From Biscogniauxia marginata (Eukaryota; Ascomycota; Sordariomycetes; Xylariales; Xylariaceae): a stretch of 64,000 nt of DNA. A program made the position numbers and the translations under genes. Of this stretch, positions 13,408 to 22,243 are shown piece by piece. The stretch is from assembly GCA_022695795.1 (NCBI GenBank), contig MU404064.1, positions 558,001 through 622,000 of the forward strand, given 5' to 3'. The notes under the pieces are model-generated. The model was not told the origin of the DNA. It was given only the letters and a program-made list of their open reading frames with translations, and searched no databases. The stretch's first letter is position 1; every line of letters starts with the position of its first letter.

Positions 13408-13533
13408 GGTCTTGGTTGGGCGGGAATCCCGTCGCCGCCCCGGGGTAATTACGCCCTGGAACTCAGGAAAACCCCCCGGGCCTTTTGGGTGGGTTACTTA
13501 TAAAAAACGATACCCCCCCCCCCCCCCCCCCCC
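13408..13533. repeat. Second copy across the gap, ending in a 21-C run
   Basis: Parallel to 13282-13397 but richer in homopolymers (CCCCCCGGG, TTTTGGG) and ending in an uninterrupted C run at 13513-13533. The pattern suggests low-quality base calls at a contig end, so annotation should not rely on these bases. Confidence 0.7.
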
Positions 13534-13648
13534 AATCACTGGATAACGAACCTTTCGAGATCCAAAATCATCGACGGGGAAAGGGAGATACAAAAAAAAA
13601 GGAACACGTATTGGTCGAGATAATACGGTAGGAAGAAATATCTTCGAG

Positions 13649-15364
13649 ATGTTGTCAAATTCGCGTCTGGCGTCAGCGACGCTATGTAAGTCAACTCTCC
13701 TCCCCTTTTTTTCTCTTACCGAGGTCACCCCCCCCAAAATATACTCTTATATACTATATGAGAGCGGATCGTCATGTCTGGTCGCCTCATCTTCACGTCA
13801 GACATGGCACGGGGATAGACATTACCTCTTAAGAAGCCATACATGGGAAGCTAGCTAGCAACCTACCATACCTTCCATTCACCTTACCTCCCTCCCCTTC
13901 CCACCTCCCTCAACCACGACCACACAGCTAACCCCGCGCCCCAACAACAAAGCCGCGCTTCTGGCCCTATTATCGTCACACGCCCGCCCGGCCGCGGCCG
14001 AGCCGGCCTCCTACTGCCCCCACGACGGCATATGCTACCAGGTGGCGGTGCCGTCGTCGTCCGCGGCCGCCTCGGGCGGCGGGAACGTGTACCTGCAGCT
14101 GCGGGCGCCGGCGTCGTACTCGTGGGTGGCGCTGGGGACGGGCGCGTCGATGGCCGGGTCGAGCATGTTCGTGCTGTACGCCGACGGCGCCGGCAACGTG
14201 ACCGTGTCGGCGCGCTCGGGGACGGGCCACGTGCCGCCTTCCCCCGACCCGGACGTCGACCTCGAGCTGCTCGCCGGCAGCGGCATCGTCGACGACGGCG
14301 ACACGATGCTGGCTAACGTGCGCTGCGGCAACTGCGTATCCGGATCCGGATCCGGATCCGTGAGTCTGGCGGCCGAGTCGGACACGGACTGGATCGCCGC
14401 GTGGCTCGGGGGCGAATCCCTAGACTCGGCCGACGCGGACGCCCAGATCGGGAGGCACGACGCGCACGCGGGGTTCAGCCTCGACCTCGCGCGGGCGCGG
14501 GTCGACGACGACGCGAACCCGTTCGTCGGGACCGGCGCCGACACGTCGGCCGGGTCCGGGAACGGTAGCGGTGGTAGTAGCGGTAGCGGTGGCAGTAGCA
14601 GTAACCTGCCGTGGTACGTACGGGAGATACCGACGCTCGAGTCGGCGCACGGCATCATCATGGCCGTAGTCATGGTCGTCATGTACCCGCTCGGCTCGCT
14701 GCTCATGCCCGTCTTCGGCCGCTGGTGGCTCCACGGCGCCTGGCAGGCCGTCGCCTGGCTCGCCATGTGGGCCGGGTTCGCCATCGGCGTCGTTCTCGCG
14801 CAGCGCACGGGGATCGTAAGTTTTCCTTCCTTTCCCCCCCCTCGTTTCCCCCTCTCTATATCTCTTTTCTTTCTAGTCGTTCTTCCATATGCCCCCCCCC
14901 CAACCACGTGTCTTCCCTTACTAGGCAAGGAAGGGGGTAATCAATAACTAACGATTTCCGATTTCCGATCGCAGAACTTCGCGTCCCACCACACCAACCT
15001 CGGCACGGCCGTCGTCTCGCTCTTCGGCGTCCAGCCGGCCCTGGGCTACCTGCACCACCTGCACTACGCGCGGCACGCGCGCCGCGGCCTCGTCTCGCAC
15101 GCGCACGTCTGGTTCGGCCGCGCCCTGATCGTCCTCGGCATCGTCAACGGCGGGCTCGGGCTCTGGCTCGCGGGCGCCGGGCCCGGCGACCGCCTCGTCG
15201 TCGCGTACTCCGTCGTCGCCGCCGTCGTCTTCGCCGCCTACGTCGCCGGCGCCGCGTACGGGGAGGTCAGGAAGAGCAGGGCTGGGAAGGCGGGGATGGT
15301 GATCAATGGGAGTAGAGGGACTTCCGGGGAGGGGGGTAGGAGGGTGAGGAAGTCTAGCGCGTAA
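13649..15364 (+). CDS. Secreted DOMON (CDH-cytochrome-like) heme domain fused to cytochrome b561
   Basis: Predicted membrane electron-transfer protein. My model has exons 13649-13685, 13953-14815 and 14975-15364 (429 aa). The 37-nt first exon (donor GTAAGT) joins at CAACAAAG to complete a signal peptide, MLSNSRLASATLSALLALLS; without it the frame has no nearby ATG. Next comes a DOMON/CDH-cytochrome-like domain with a probable Met heme ligand (GASM, about residue 79), a His in HAGFSLDL (about 184) and a CGNC pair. A Gly/Ser linker follows. Five hydrophobic helices then resemble cytochrome b561, with histidines in AHGIIM, WWLHGAW, SHHTNLG and SHAHVWFG, and a short basic cytosolic tail. This class moves electrons across membranes, perhaps supporting extracellular oxidoreductases or iron reduction; substrate and partner are unknown. 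The domain call is strong. The first intron (267 bp) is the least certain part. Confidence 0.78.
14816..14974 (+). other. Intron in the DOMON-b561 gene
   Basis: GTAAGT donor and GATCGCAG acceptor, phase 0. It lies between the second and third membrane helices. It is 159 bp and pyrimidine-rich, and removing it joins GTGI to NFASHHTN in frame. Confidence 0.8.
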
Positions 15365-16541
15365 GGGAGGGTACGTATGGCCTTTCATTCTGAGGGGAAG
15401 AAGGGGAAAAGGAGGCTCAGGGGTGGATATTTCTTCTTGTTTTTCTTTACCTTTTTTTCCCCTTTCTTTTGGGCTTTGGTGGAGCAGGGCAGAGCAGATA
15501 TATACCACTTCTACGACTTTTGATGGGATCGGAATCACCGTCGGATATCTAAGGACGGGACGGGACGGGGAAGGAACGGAATGGGATAAACCTTCACTAT
15601 AGACGATAAAAACGGACGCTTGCGACGGTTCTTGAGGGGAAGGAGAAAAGTGACTTTTATGATATACAGTCTGTTATCGGTCCAGTTCATAGCAAGGGGG
15701 CCACCATACGCAGCCGCACGATGCGAAATGGAACGTTACTAATTCTTATATATATTTCCTCGTTAGCTCTTTGTGCTTTTATGCTCTGCCTTTTCCTTGT
15801 CTCTAAAATGATAAACTGGACACCATGGCCGGAGGTTTAACTTGCCTTCTTTTTTTTAGGTTACAGGAGTTATGATTAGGTTTTACCGGTGTTGGCTGGA
15901 AGGATGCGGGGCTTATAAAAAAGAATAGATAAATAAATAACCATATCGATCTACCTATAGAACTAGACAATATATACGAAAGCTTCGACTAAACTAGTGA
16001 AATACTTGACTTGAACACAGCCCCCCATCGGTGTTGTTAGAAAATAGGTAGTCGTGGTAATATAAATATAATAAAACATGGCGTTGATAGGTAAGACTGC
16101 GTCGTATAAACCATAAGTGTAGCCGTGGTACTCTCATATTAAGGTAATGCTATCTTTAGATGCTACTAGAGTAAGACTAAAAACAACAAGAAAACAGCCA
16201 TCCAGATGATATCGATCGGTGGTTGTGTGACTCCTAGAATGTGGGTAAACCCTTGACCCCCGTCCTATCTCCCCCTTTCCCTTCGAAACTCGGTCTATCC
16301 ATCCCCCTATTCGTTCATTTTAGATTATTTAAGCCTCACTTCCCGGGGGTGGGGTAATGGTAGTTTGGAAAAGAACGTCTAAAAACAATGTACCCCCCCG
16401 GAAGACCCACGAGGATCCCGGCGGAGTCTTACCTATTTAACCTACTCTCCTCCATCTACAATCCCTCGCGGCGACAAGAATACTGGACCTGGGAATAGCA
16501 TAATAGCAATGCCTAGCCCCGAATCCCTCCATGGCCAGGCC
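15365..16541. other. Spacer between DOMON-b561 gene and F-box-like gene
   Basis: No gene is supported. It should contain the 3' ends of the two convergent neighbours. It is AT-rich with several poly-T and poly-A runs and no notable repeat. Confidence 0.5.
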
Positions 16542-17708
16542 TCATCCGGCGAGCTCCAATGCTCCAGCCCTCGAACTCGGCGGCACCTCCACGCCGACGT
16601 TCGAAGTGATAGCGAGGTTGGTAGTTCTGACCACGGGGTTCTCGTTCATGCACTCCCCCTTTTCGATGCTATTCAGCGCCAAGTTCGACCGAGCGACGGC
16701 CTCGCTCGCGTCCTTCACGGGCAGTCCCGCCTTTCGCCTCTTCTCGATGGTGACGCTCCTCCACGTGAAAGGGTCGAAACTCGCGAGCCGGGGTTCCCCG
16801 TCGCTATCCACAAATGGGAACCGGGCTAGCATGTCCGCCATGTCTATGCGCGCGCGCGTGGCCCCGTCGAGCCGGACCTCGAAATCGCCGAACCTCTCGT
16901 ATAGCATCGCGGCGCATAGCCTGGGCTGTAGGTGGGAGACGAGCCCATATATCGTCTGGATGAGGATGTAATTAGACAGTGCGTGGCCTGCGGCTAGGCT
17001 CGGGTCTGGCGGCGCATTAAGAACAAAAGTGTTATAGTTTGGTATGCAGTCTTGCAGATAAGCCCACGGTGACAACTCTGTAGAAAGCCCGAATGGCAAG
17101 ACCTTTGATTCGGCCATGGGCAGGAAGTCCATAACTAGGTGCTCAGCGGTGATTCCAGCCGAATCATGGCGGGCGAGAGGACCACCCTGAACAAAAGTCC
17201 GGAGAGACACATCTATGGCACAAGTTGAAGGCCAGTCGTCAAACCCAACAAAGTCGGGGTTGGACCTCTTCATCTCGGTGTCGGTCAGTTCCTTGGGAGT
17301 TGCGCAAAGCCTAAAGCGGATGTAAAGCGTGCGGTAGCGAGGGCCCAGGGTGGGTAGCGATAGCCAGGTCGGCCATATACTGCCATTATCTAGGCAGAGG
17401 AAATCCAAGGCGATGTCCTGCGGGCGGGAAGCCATGCGGTTCAGGGTTTGAACGGTCTCATGGTAGACTTGGCGGTTGGTGAGCAGCAGTGGCAAGGCAG
17501 GGTTGGTAAGAGGTTCGGCATCGAACAGCACGCCGGCATATATGTGGCGGCTATAATTAAGTTGTCGTCGTAGCGGTGTGATCTTGCGCCGCGAGAGCTC
17601 TTCTAAAGAAGGCGATTCGGGGACGCGGCGGGGCTGGCAAAGAACGAACTCGAGAATCGCGTCTCGGATCTCACAAGGTAGACCAAGGAATAAAGGCCGA
17701 GATGTCAT
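16542..17708 (-). CDS. F-box/2EXR-like fungal protein of unknown function
   Basis: 388-aa protein if translation starts at 17708 (MTSRPLFLGL). The frame stays open 38 codons further upstream, but that extension is a leucine run encoded by an AGAAGC repeat, so I prefer the inner ATG. The N-terminus, LFLGLPCEIRDAILEFVL, has the pattern of fungal F-box-like or 2EXR domains (hydrophobic, LP, EIR, I). The LLLTNRQVYHET segment is also typical of this group, which is large and poorly characterised in ascomycetes. No Leu-rich repeats or WD repeats are visible. A role in substrate recognition for ubiquitin ligases is possible for true F-box proteins but not shown here. Confidence 0.72.
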   Translation of the reverse strand: MTSRPLFLGLPCEIRDAILEFVLCQPRRVPESPSLEELSRRKITPLRRQLNYSRHIYAGVLFDAEPLTNPALPLLLTNRQVYHETVQTLNRMASRPQDIALDFLCLDNGSIWPTWLSLPTLGPRYRTLYIRFRLCATPKELTDTEMKRSNPDFVGFDDWPSTCAIDVSLRTFVQGGPLARHDSAGITAEHLVMDFLPMAESKVLPFGLSTELSPWAYLQDCIPNYNTFVLNAPPDPSLAAGHALSNYILIQTIYGLVSHLQPRLCAAMLYERFGDFEVRLDGATRARIDMADMLARFPFVDSDGEPRLASFDPFTWRSVTIEKRRKAGLPVKDASEAVARSNLALNSIEKGECMNENPVVRTTNLAITSNVGVEVPPSSRAGALELAG

Positions 17709-18973
17709 ATCTGATGATATCAAGACCCGACCAAGTCTAACTTGACGCAGAAGCAGAAGCAGAAGCAGAAGCAGGACAGAGACTTGATAGAAGAAGATAG
17801 GAGAGTTGAGCAATGACAACACAACAACTAGCTAGATTTATATGATTTGTCGTCTGATGTATGGCATAACGGAACGGAGCTTATTGTACAACAGAGAAGA
17901 GAACGTCGACTAGTCTAGTTGGATGTTGGGATATAGTGCTTTGTATGAGTTATAGACAGGGTGTAGGGAGGTTTGTCCGGTCGTCGGACGATTGAGGGAC
18001 GATGTTTTCTTCTTTCCTTTTCGTCGTCTGGTTTTTCTTCTTCCTCTCTTCCTGCTAGCGCGGCGGCAAGGGAGGACTTGATTCCTTGGTTACATGGATC
18101 GGCTGGGCTGCTCTATGGATGCTCTACGGATGGACGCGGTGGTGGCTGAGCGCAACAGCGCGGAAAGTGACACGCATCGGGTCGATTAGCGTTGCCAGCG
18201 GCGAATCGCCTGCATGGAACTAGAGGAAACAGGAGCCCCGGTTCGGTCAGAGGAGGTTATCGTAGTCGTAGGGCGGCAGCCACTCGACTGAGGTTATCCA
18301 GACCGGTTGGGACCTGGTCGGGACTTGGTCGGGACTTGGTTGAGACTAGGTTAACGACCCGCCAGCTATGTTGCATCTTGGCAGTGCAAACAGTTGACTA
18401 CTTTGCTTGTGTATGCATGTTGGTGACGAGGGACCAGTGTCGGGGCACGGGTGGAACGACGGAGAATGGTGCGTACGTGATGCGAGTGGTGGAGAGGTAG
18501 CGTAACATGCGATTCATAGATTTTCTGTCTGGTCCGCCATGCATGCATGTATGTGGTGTTTCATGGGGGGGACCGAGTATGACGCCCATATATGCATATA
18601 TAGATCAGAGGAAAACGCATTATCCAGGGAATGCGCTTAGGAAGAGAGCACTGCGGATTAGATAATATGATAGGCGCTCCCGTATCCACACGTGATCACC
18701 GCCCCCACTTGGTCATTCACCACTGGCCCCCACGGGTGGTCCGAGCTCCTCAGAGAGCTTGCTGGTGGGGCGGAGTCTTGAGTTTCGATTGGCTTTGCGG
18801 CGGGGAACATTCGATTCAACCGAAACGCCCGCGAGCGAAAAATCAGCGCAAACCACCTCCCAGTGTTATATTTATTATCACCGACATCACCACAGTTTCC
18901 CCCATCCACTGCCAAACTCCTTCCCCTCTCCTCATCTCCCTAAATTGGGCCATCTGCACATTCATCCGTCAAC
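17709..18973. other. Divergent spacer between F-box-like gene and ATP14
   Basis: Promoter region shared by two divergent genes. The left part holds the AGAAGC repeat just before the F-box-like start. A reverse CCAAT box lies near 18788. No further gene is supported. Confidence 0.5.
18788..18792 (-). promoter_or_regulatory. CCAAT box (reverse) before ATP14
   Basis: ATTGG, read as CCAAT on the minus strand, lies about 180 bp before the ATP14 ATG. CCAAT boxes are bound by the Hap/CBC complex, which controls respiratory genes in fungi, so the position is plausible. The motif is short. Confidence 0.35.
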
Positions 18974-19828
18974 ATGCGAGCTTCGGTACGTCGAACAACC
19001 CTTATTAATATTCAGCACAGTTTTCGCTTGATGGGGAAAAAAAAGAGAGAAAAAAAGAGAAGAAAAAAGATTGGACTGGCAAAAGAGGATATCAAAAAAA
19101 AACTAACGAGACATCTTTCAGACCACTCGGTCCGCCATCTCGGCCGTCACCCGCGTGGCGAGGGTCAACACGGTCAGAGGATTCATCGCCCCGACCGTAT
19201 CGCGACGAGGTAAGCTTCATCTCTCTGTCTGCATGTCTTCCCGTGCCCGCTCGCTAGAAAGGCTCGTTTCGGTGGCGGGGAAAGTTGGAGGGAAAATGCG
19301 ATATCGCAGCGAGCAGCGCTACCCAACAACTGCTACCGCTAATTGCGATTCCCGGAACAACACAATAAGAATGCCTTCCATCTATTGAGACGGCTTCAAT
19401 TTTCTTTTTGACGTCAAAAATAAATGACGTCCTTGCTCTTTTCCCCCGCGCATCAGCCTAGTTGCTACCTCTCTATACATATGCGTATATATATATATAT
19501 ATACTCCTAGAACCTGCGCGACAGCAACTGACAATACATGTCACCAGCCGACTTCGTTCAGGAGCTTTACCTTAGGGAGCTAAAGGCGTACAAGCCCTCC
19601 CCGATCAAGGACTCGGACTCGGTCGGCCAGGTCCAGGTCTTCAGCCCCCCCAAGGCCCCCAAGTCGCCCGAGGAGACGGACCTGGCCAACAGCCTGAAGG
19701 AGTACGAGAACATGGCCGTAGAAGTCGAGGGCAACGAGGGCGCCGCCGCCGGCGCCTCCACGCCCGCCGTCATCGAGGACTGGCTCGTCGACGAGGAAGA
19801 GGAGGAAGCGGCCGGCGCCCACCATTAA
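18974..19828 (+). CDS. atp14: Mitochondrial F1Fo ATP synthase subunit h
   Basis: Peripheral-stalk subunit of mitochondrial ATP synthase. Exons are 18974-18985 (only 12 nt, MRAS), 19122-19209 and 19548-19828; the 126-aa product is close to the yeast subunit (about 124 aa). Residues 1-33 form an Arg/Ser/Ala-rich mitochondrial presequence spread over all three exons. The mature protein starts around ADFVQELYLRELKAYK, the family's conserved N-terminal helix, then KPSPIKDSD and a conserved acidic C-terminus (VIEDWLVDEEEEE). Intron 1 (136 bp) has the donor GTACGT and the acceptor TTTCAG. Intron 2 (338 bp) is long for this genome and contains CRE-like sites. Assignment rests on the helix motif, the acidic tail, the size and the presequence. 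Confidence 0.88.
19409..19432. promoter_or_regulatory. Paired CRE-like sites in ATP14 intron 2
   Basis: TGACGTCA at 19409-19416 is a perfect palindromic CREB/ATF site, followed by TGACGTC at 19425-19431. bZIP proteins such as Atf1/AtfA bind this motif. Two sites 16 bp apart inside an intron are unlikely by chance alone, but function is unproven. Confidence 0.35.
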
Positions 19829-20497
19829 TTCAGGGGATGCCGGACGTGACGGGGATATTGTAACATGACATACGGACAAATCACGGCGGGGGAATAAGGT
19901 GAAGAAGGCACGAAGAAAGAGGGCAAGAGAGAGAGAGAAAAGGGAGAAGACAGTGGAAGATAAACGGCCGGCTAAGCTGCTAAGTAGAGCACATACGAGC
20001 AATACTGCGTCGGAACGTCAAAAAAACGGTTCTGGTAGTGTGCTCAGGGGAGTTAATCATGTATATTTACGCCTATGGGGATACGTTGGTGCCAAAATGA
20101 AAAAAGACACTGCATTCCATAAAATCCTCGGTCTTCTCACGAATATTGACACTGAAAACCTATGTACCTTACATTACATCATCTATGTGCTATCACCTAG
20201 AGGTGCTAGGAGGTGAGTTTGCCAGCTTCGGGTTTTCTAAGTTCAGAAAAAGTTTTATCGGGTCGCTTATATCGAAATACGTAGGCACCGATCGAATATG
20301 TGTTTTATATCGTTATGTTTTAACTATTTCATTGCTAGCCGGCCAGCATATATATATATAAGTGGTTAATTTAAATAGTCGTTTATAGGTTTAAATAGGG
20401 ATGGAGATGAGCCATTGCCATTGTCCTATGAACAGGTGTTCCCCCCTCTCGTGTTGTGTTTAATGCCCAATGAACTCGGAGGCATTTTGGGAGAGGC

Positions 20498-20529
20498 GGG
20501 GAAGGGGGAGGGGGGAGGGGGTATATAAA
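20498..20529 (+). other. Four G-runs directly before a TATA sequence
   Basis: Four consecutive runs of 4-6 G separated by one or two A occupy 20498-20521, a strong G-quadruplex pattern. TATATAAAA follows at once (20522-20530). No downstream protein gene on the plus strand is recognised. Confidence 0.6.
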
Positions 20530-20970
20530 ATAATTATTGGCTGTTCACTGATAGGAGGGAGACACACATACACGCGCGCGCGCATATAGGTATATATAGA
20601 GGTTATATCAATCTCCAATCTACACATACCTACCTCCTAGGTATCCATATATCTACCTAGGTATCTCTCCCCATTCCCTCCTGTTGCTTTTCTAATACTC
20701 TCTACTCCTATCTCTGTAGACAGATCCTGTACTATACAGACATATGAGACAGAAATAATAAAGGAACGGGATCAGTATCTAGCTAATCTAGCCCGTGAAT
20801 CAATATCATTGTCATTATCACTATTATCATTATTACCGCGCCGAGAGAGCCAATATAAGATAACTCGATACTTACCTCTCCTCCCCTTCATCAATCACAG
20901 GCTCTCCCTCAGAAGAAGACACAGATGTAAAGCAAAGCACGGGGTTGCCGGGGCGAAACCGGTCATTTAC

Positions 20971-20998
20971 GGTAGGTAGGTAGGTAGGTAGGCAGGTA
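20971..20998. repeat. GGTA tetranucleotide microsatellite
   Basis: About six GGTA units in a row, with one imperfect unit at the end. It belongs to the dispersed TACC/GGTA motif found in most spacers of this window. Confidence 0.85.
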
Positions 20999-21143
20999 AG
21001 TAGACTACCCAAGATTAATGGTATTTATCACATATGGGAACGCGAAAGAATAATAATAAGAAGAAAAACTCCTCTCTTAATTCTCATAGGCTTCATTTAT
21101 TTTTTTATTATTTATCTTCATCTCTCTCTTTTCCTCCGCCTGC

Positions 21144-21164
21144 CTGTCTGTCTGTCTGTCTGTC
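21144..21164. repeat. CTGT tetranucleotide microsatellite
   Basis: Five CTGT units in tandem within a pyrimidine-rich stretch. Confidence 0.85.
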
Positions 21165-21389
21165 TTCTCTGTCTTATCTGATCCATCCTCCTATTAAGTA
21201 CCTTAGTCTTCCTTCTTCTTTTTCTGCTTCCTCTTCTTCTTGCCCTTGCCCTTACCCTTGCTATCCCCTCCTATCCCCTCCTAGGTACCTAAGTCTTGCA
21301 TTTCTTCCTCGTGCCAAGGTCGTTTATCCCCACTAGATAACTTTTTTGCGAGATGGGGAAAAAGTAAGGACAAAAAGAAAATTCAAAAA

Positions 21390-21406
21390 GGGGGGGGGGG
21401 GGGGGG
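21390..21406. repeat. Homopolymer run of 17 G
   Basis: Uninterrupted G run. Its true length is uncertain because long homopolymers are error-prone in sequencing. Confidence 0.8.
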
Positions 21407-22243
21407 TGTTAGGGTTCAGTCGGGAGAGATGGAGGGGAAAAAAAGGTAAAGAGGTCTTGTCCTCGTAGACCCTCCCTCTCGACGAGAGACAAGACAAAGA
21501 AACCATAGAATCACGGTGTGCTCGCAAGAAAGAAAAAAAAAAAAAAAGAAGCCATTTGTTTGGTTGATTGATTGAATTTCCTTTGAACCTGGAAAGCTGG
21601 AACTTGGTCATCGCTATGACGCTGGTGAGCGCTTTAACCATCATCATGTATCTAACCACGCATTATATTTCCGCCCCACCAACTGGAACCAACCAACCAA
21701 CCCCCAAACACAAATGGCAAACCTTGTGCTCAATCATGCCGAGGGTTTCAGATCCGTGCTTCTCCATTCCAGTAGTTGGTGCGAAGGGGAGAAAAAAAGA
21801 AGAAGAATAAGAAGCAAAGGGCATTAAGGCCAGCTCAGGGGCTGACAATGAGGTGTGAAGCCATTCCCATCATATCGCGCAATGCAGAAGATCCCAAATA
21901 GACGATCAATAAACCAGATCGTGCAATTGGGCTTATGAGCTTCCATAACGTTTTTTTGTTTTTTTTTTTGTTGAGTTCATGATGTAGTATCGAGGGGCCT
22001 TACTCTGCCTTCTGTATGTATGTGCCAGTATGCCTTACTATTTGCAATAGCCGAACGCCCCCTCCTACCGACCAGCTTACCAACCTCTGCCGGTCATTAT
22101 CTCATGCAATAAAGTACCGCCCTATGCAATGATGCCATTTGAATACAATTTCCTCGTGAGAATGGGAAAAGATTGCGATTTCGGAAATGGATGTGCAACT
22201 GTCCTTCCATCGCTAGACTCCAGTCAAAAGGAAAAGACCCGTG

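Larger units (their letters stand above)
5752..13648. other. Gene desert of about 7.9 kb
   Basis: I see no credible gene. Open frames are short, overlap on both strands and lack domains. The first kilobase is the 3' flank of the kinase gene. The stretch holds small repeats: CTGT-type runs near 6614 and 6797, a TA run at 7642-7660, and scattered TACC/GGTA motifs. The right end contains the assembly gap and duplicated flanks. Unrecognised non-coding RNAs are possible. Confidence 0.5.
19829..22243. other. Convergent spacer between ATP14 and the Sch9-type kinase
   Basis: No protein gene is supported over 2.4 kb. It holds 3' flanks of both neighbours and several simple repeats: a G-quadruplex-like run with a TATA sequence at 20498-20529, a GGTA run near 20971, a CTGT run near 21144 and a 17-G run at 21390. 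Confidence 0.5.

Noticed and set aside
14035..14928. 297-codon minus-strand open frame opposite the DOMON-b561 gene
   Set aside because: It is an antisense shadow; the sense frame carries heme-ligand motifs and membrane helices.
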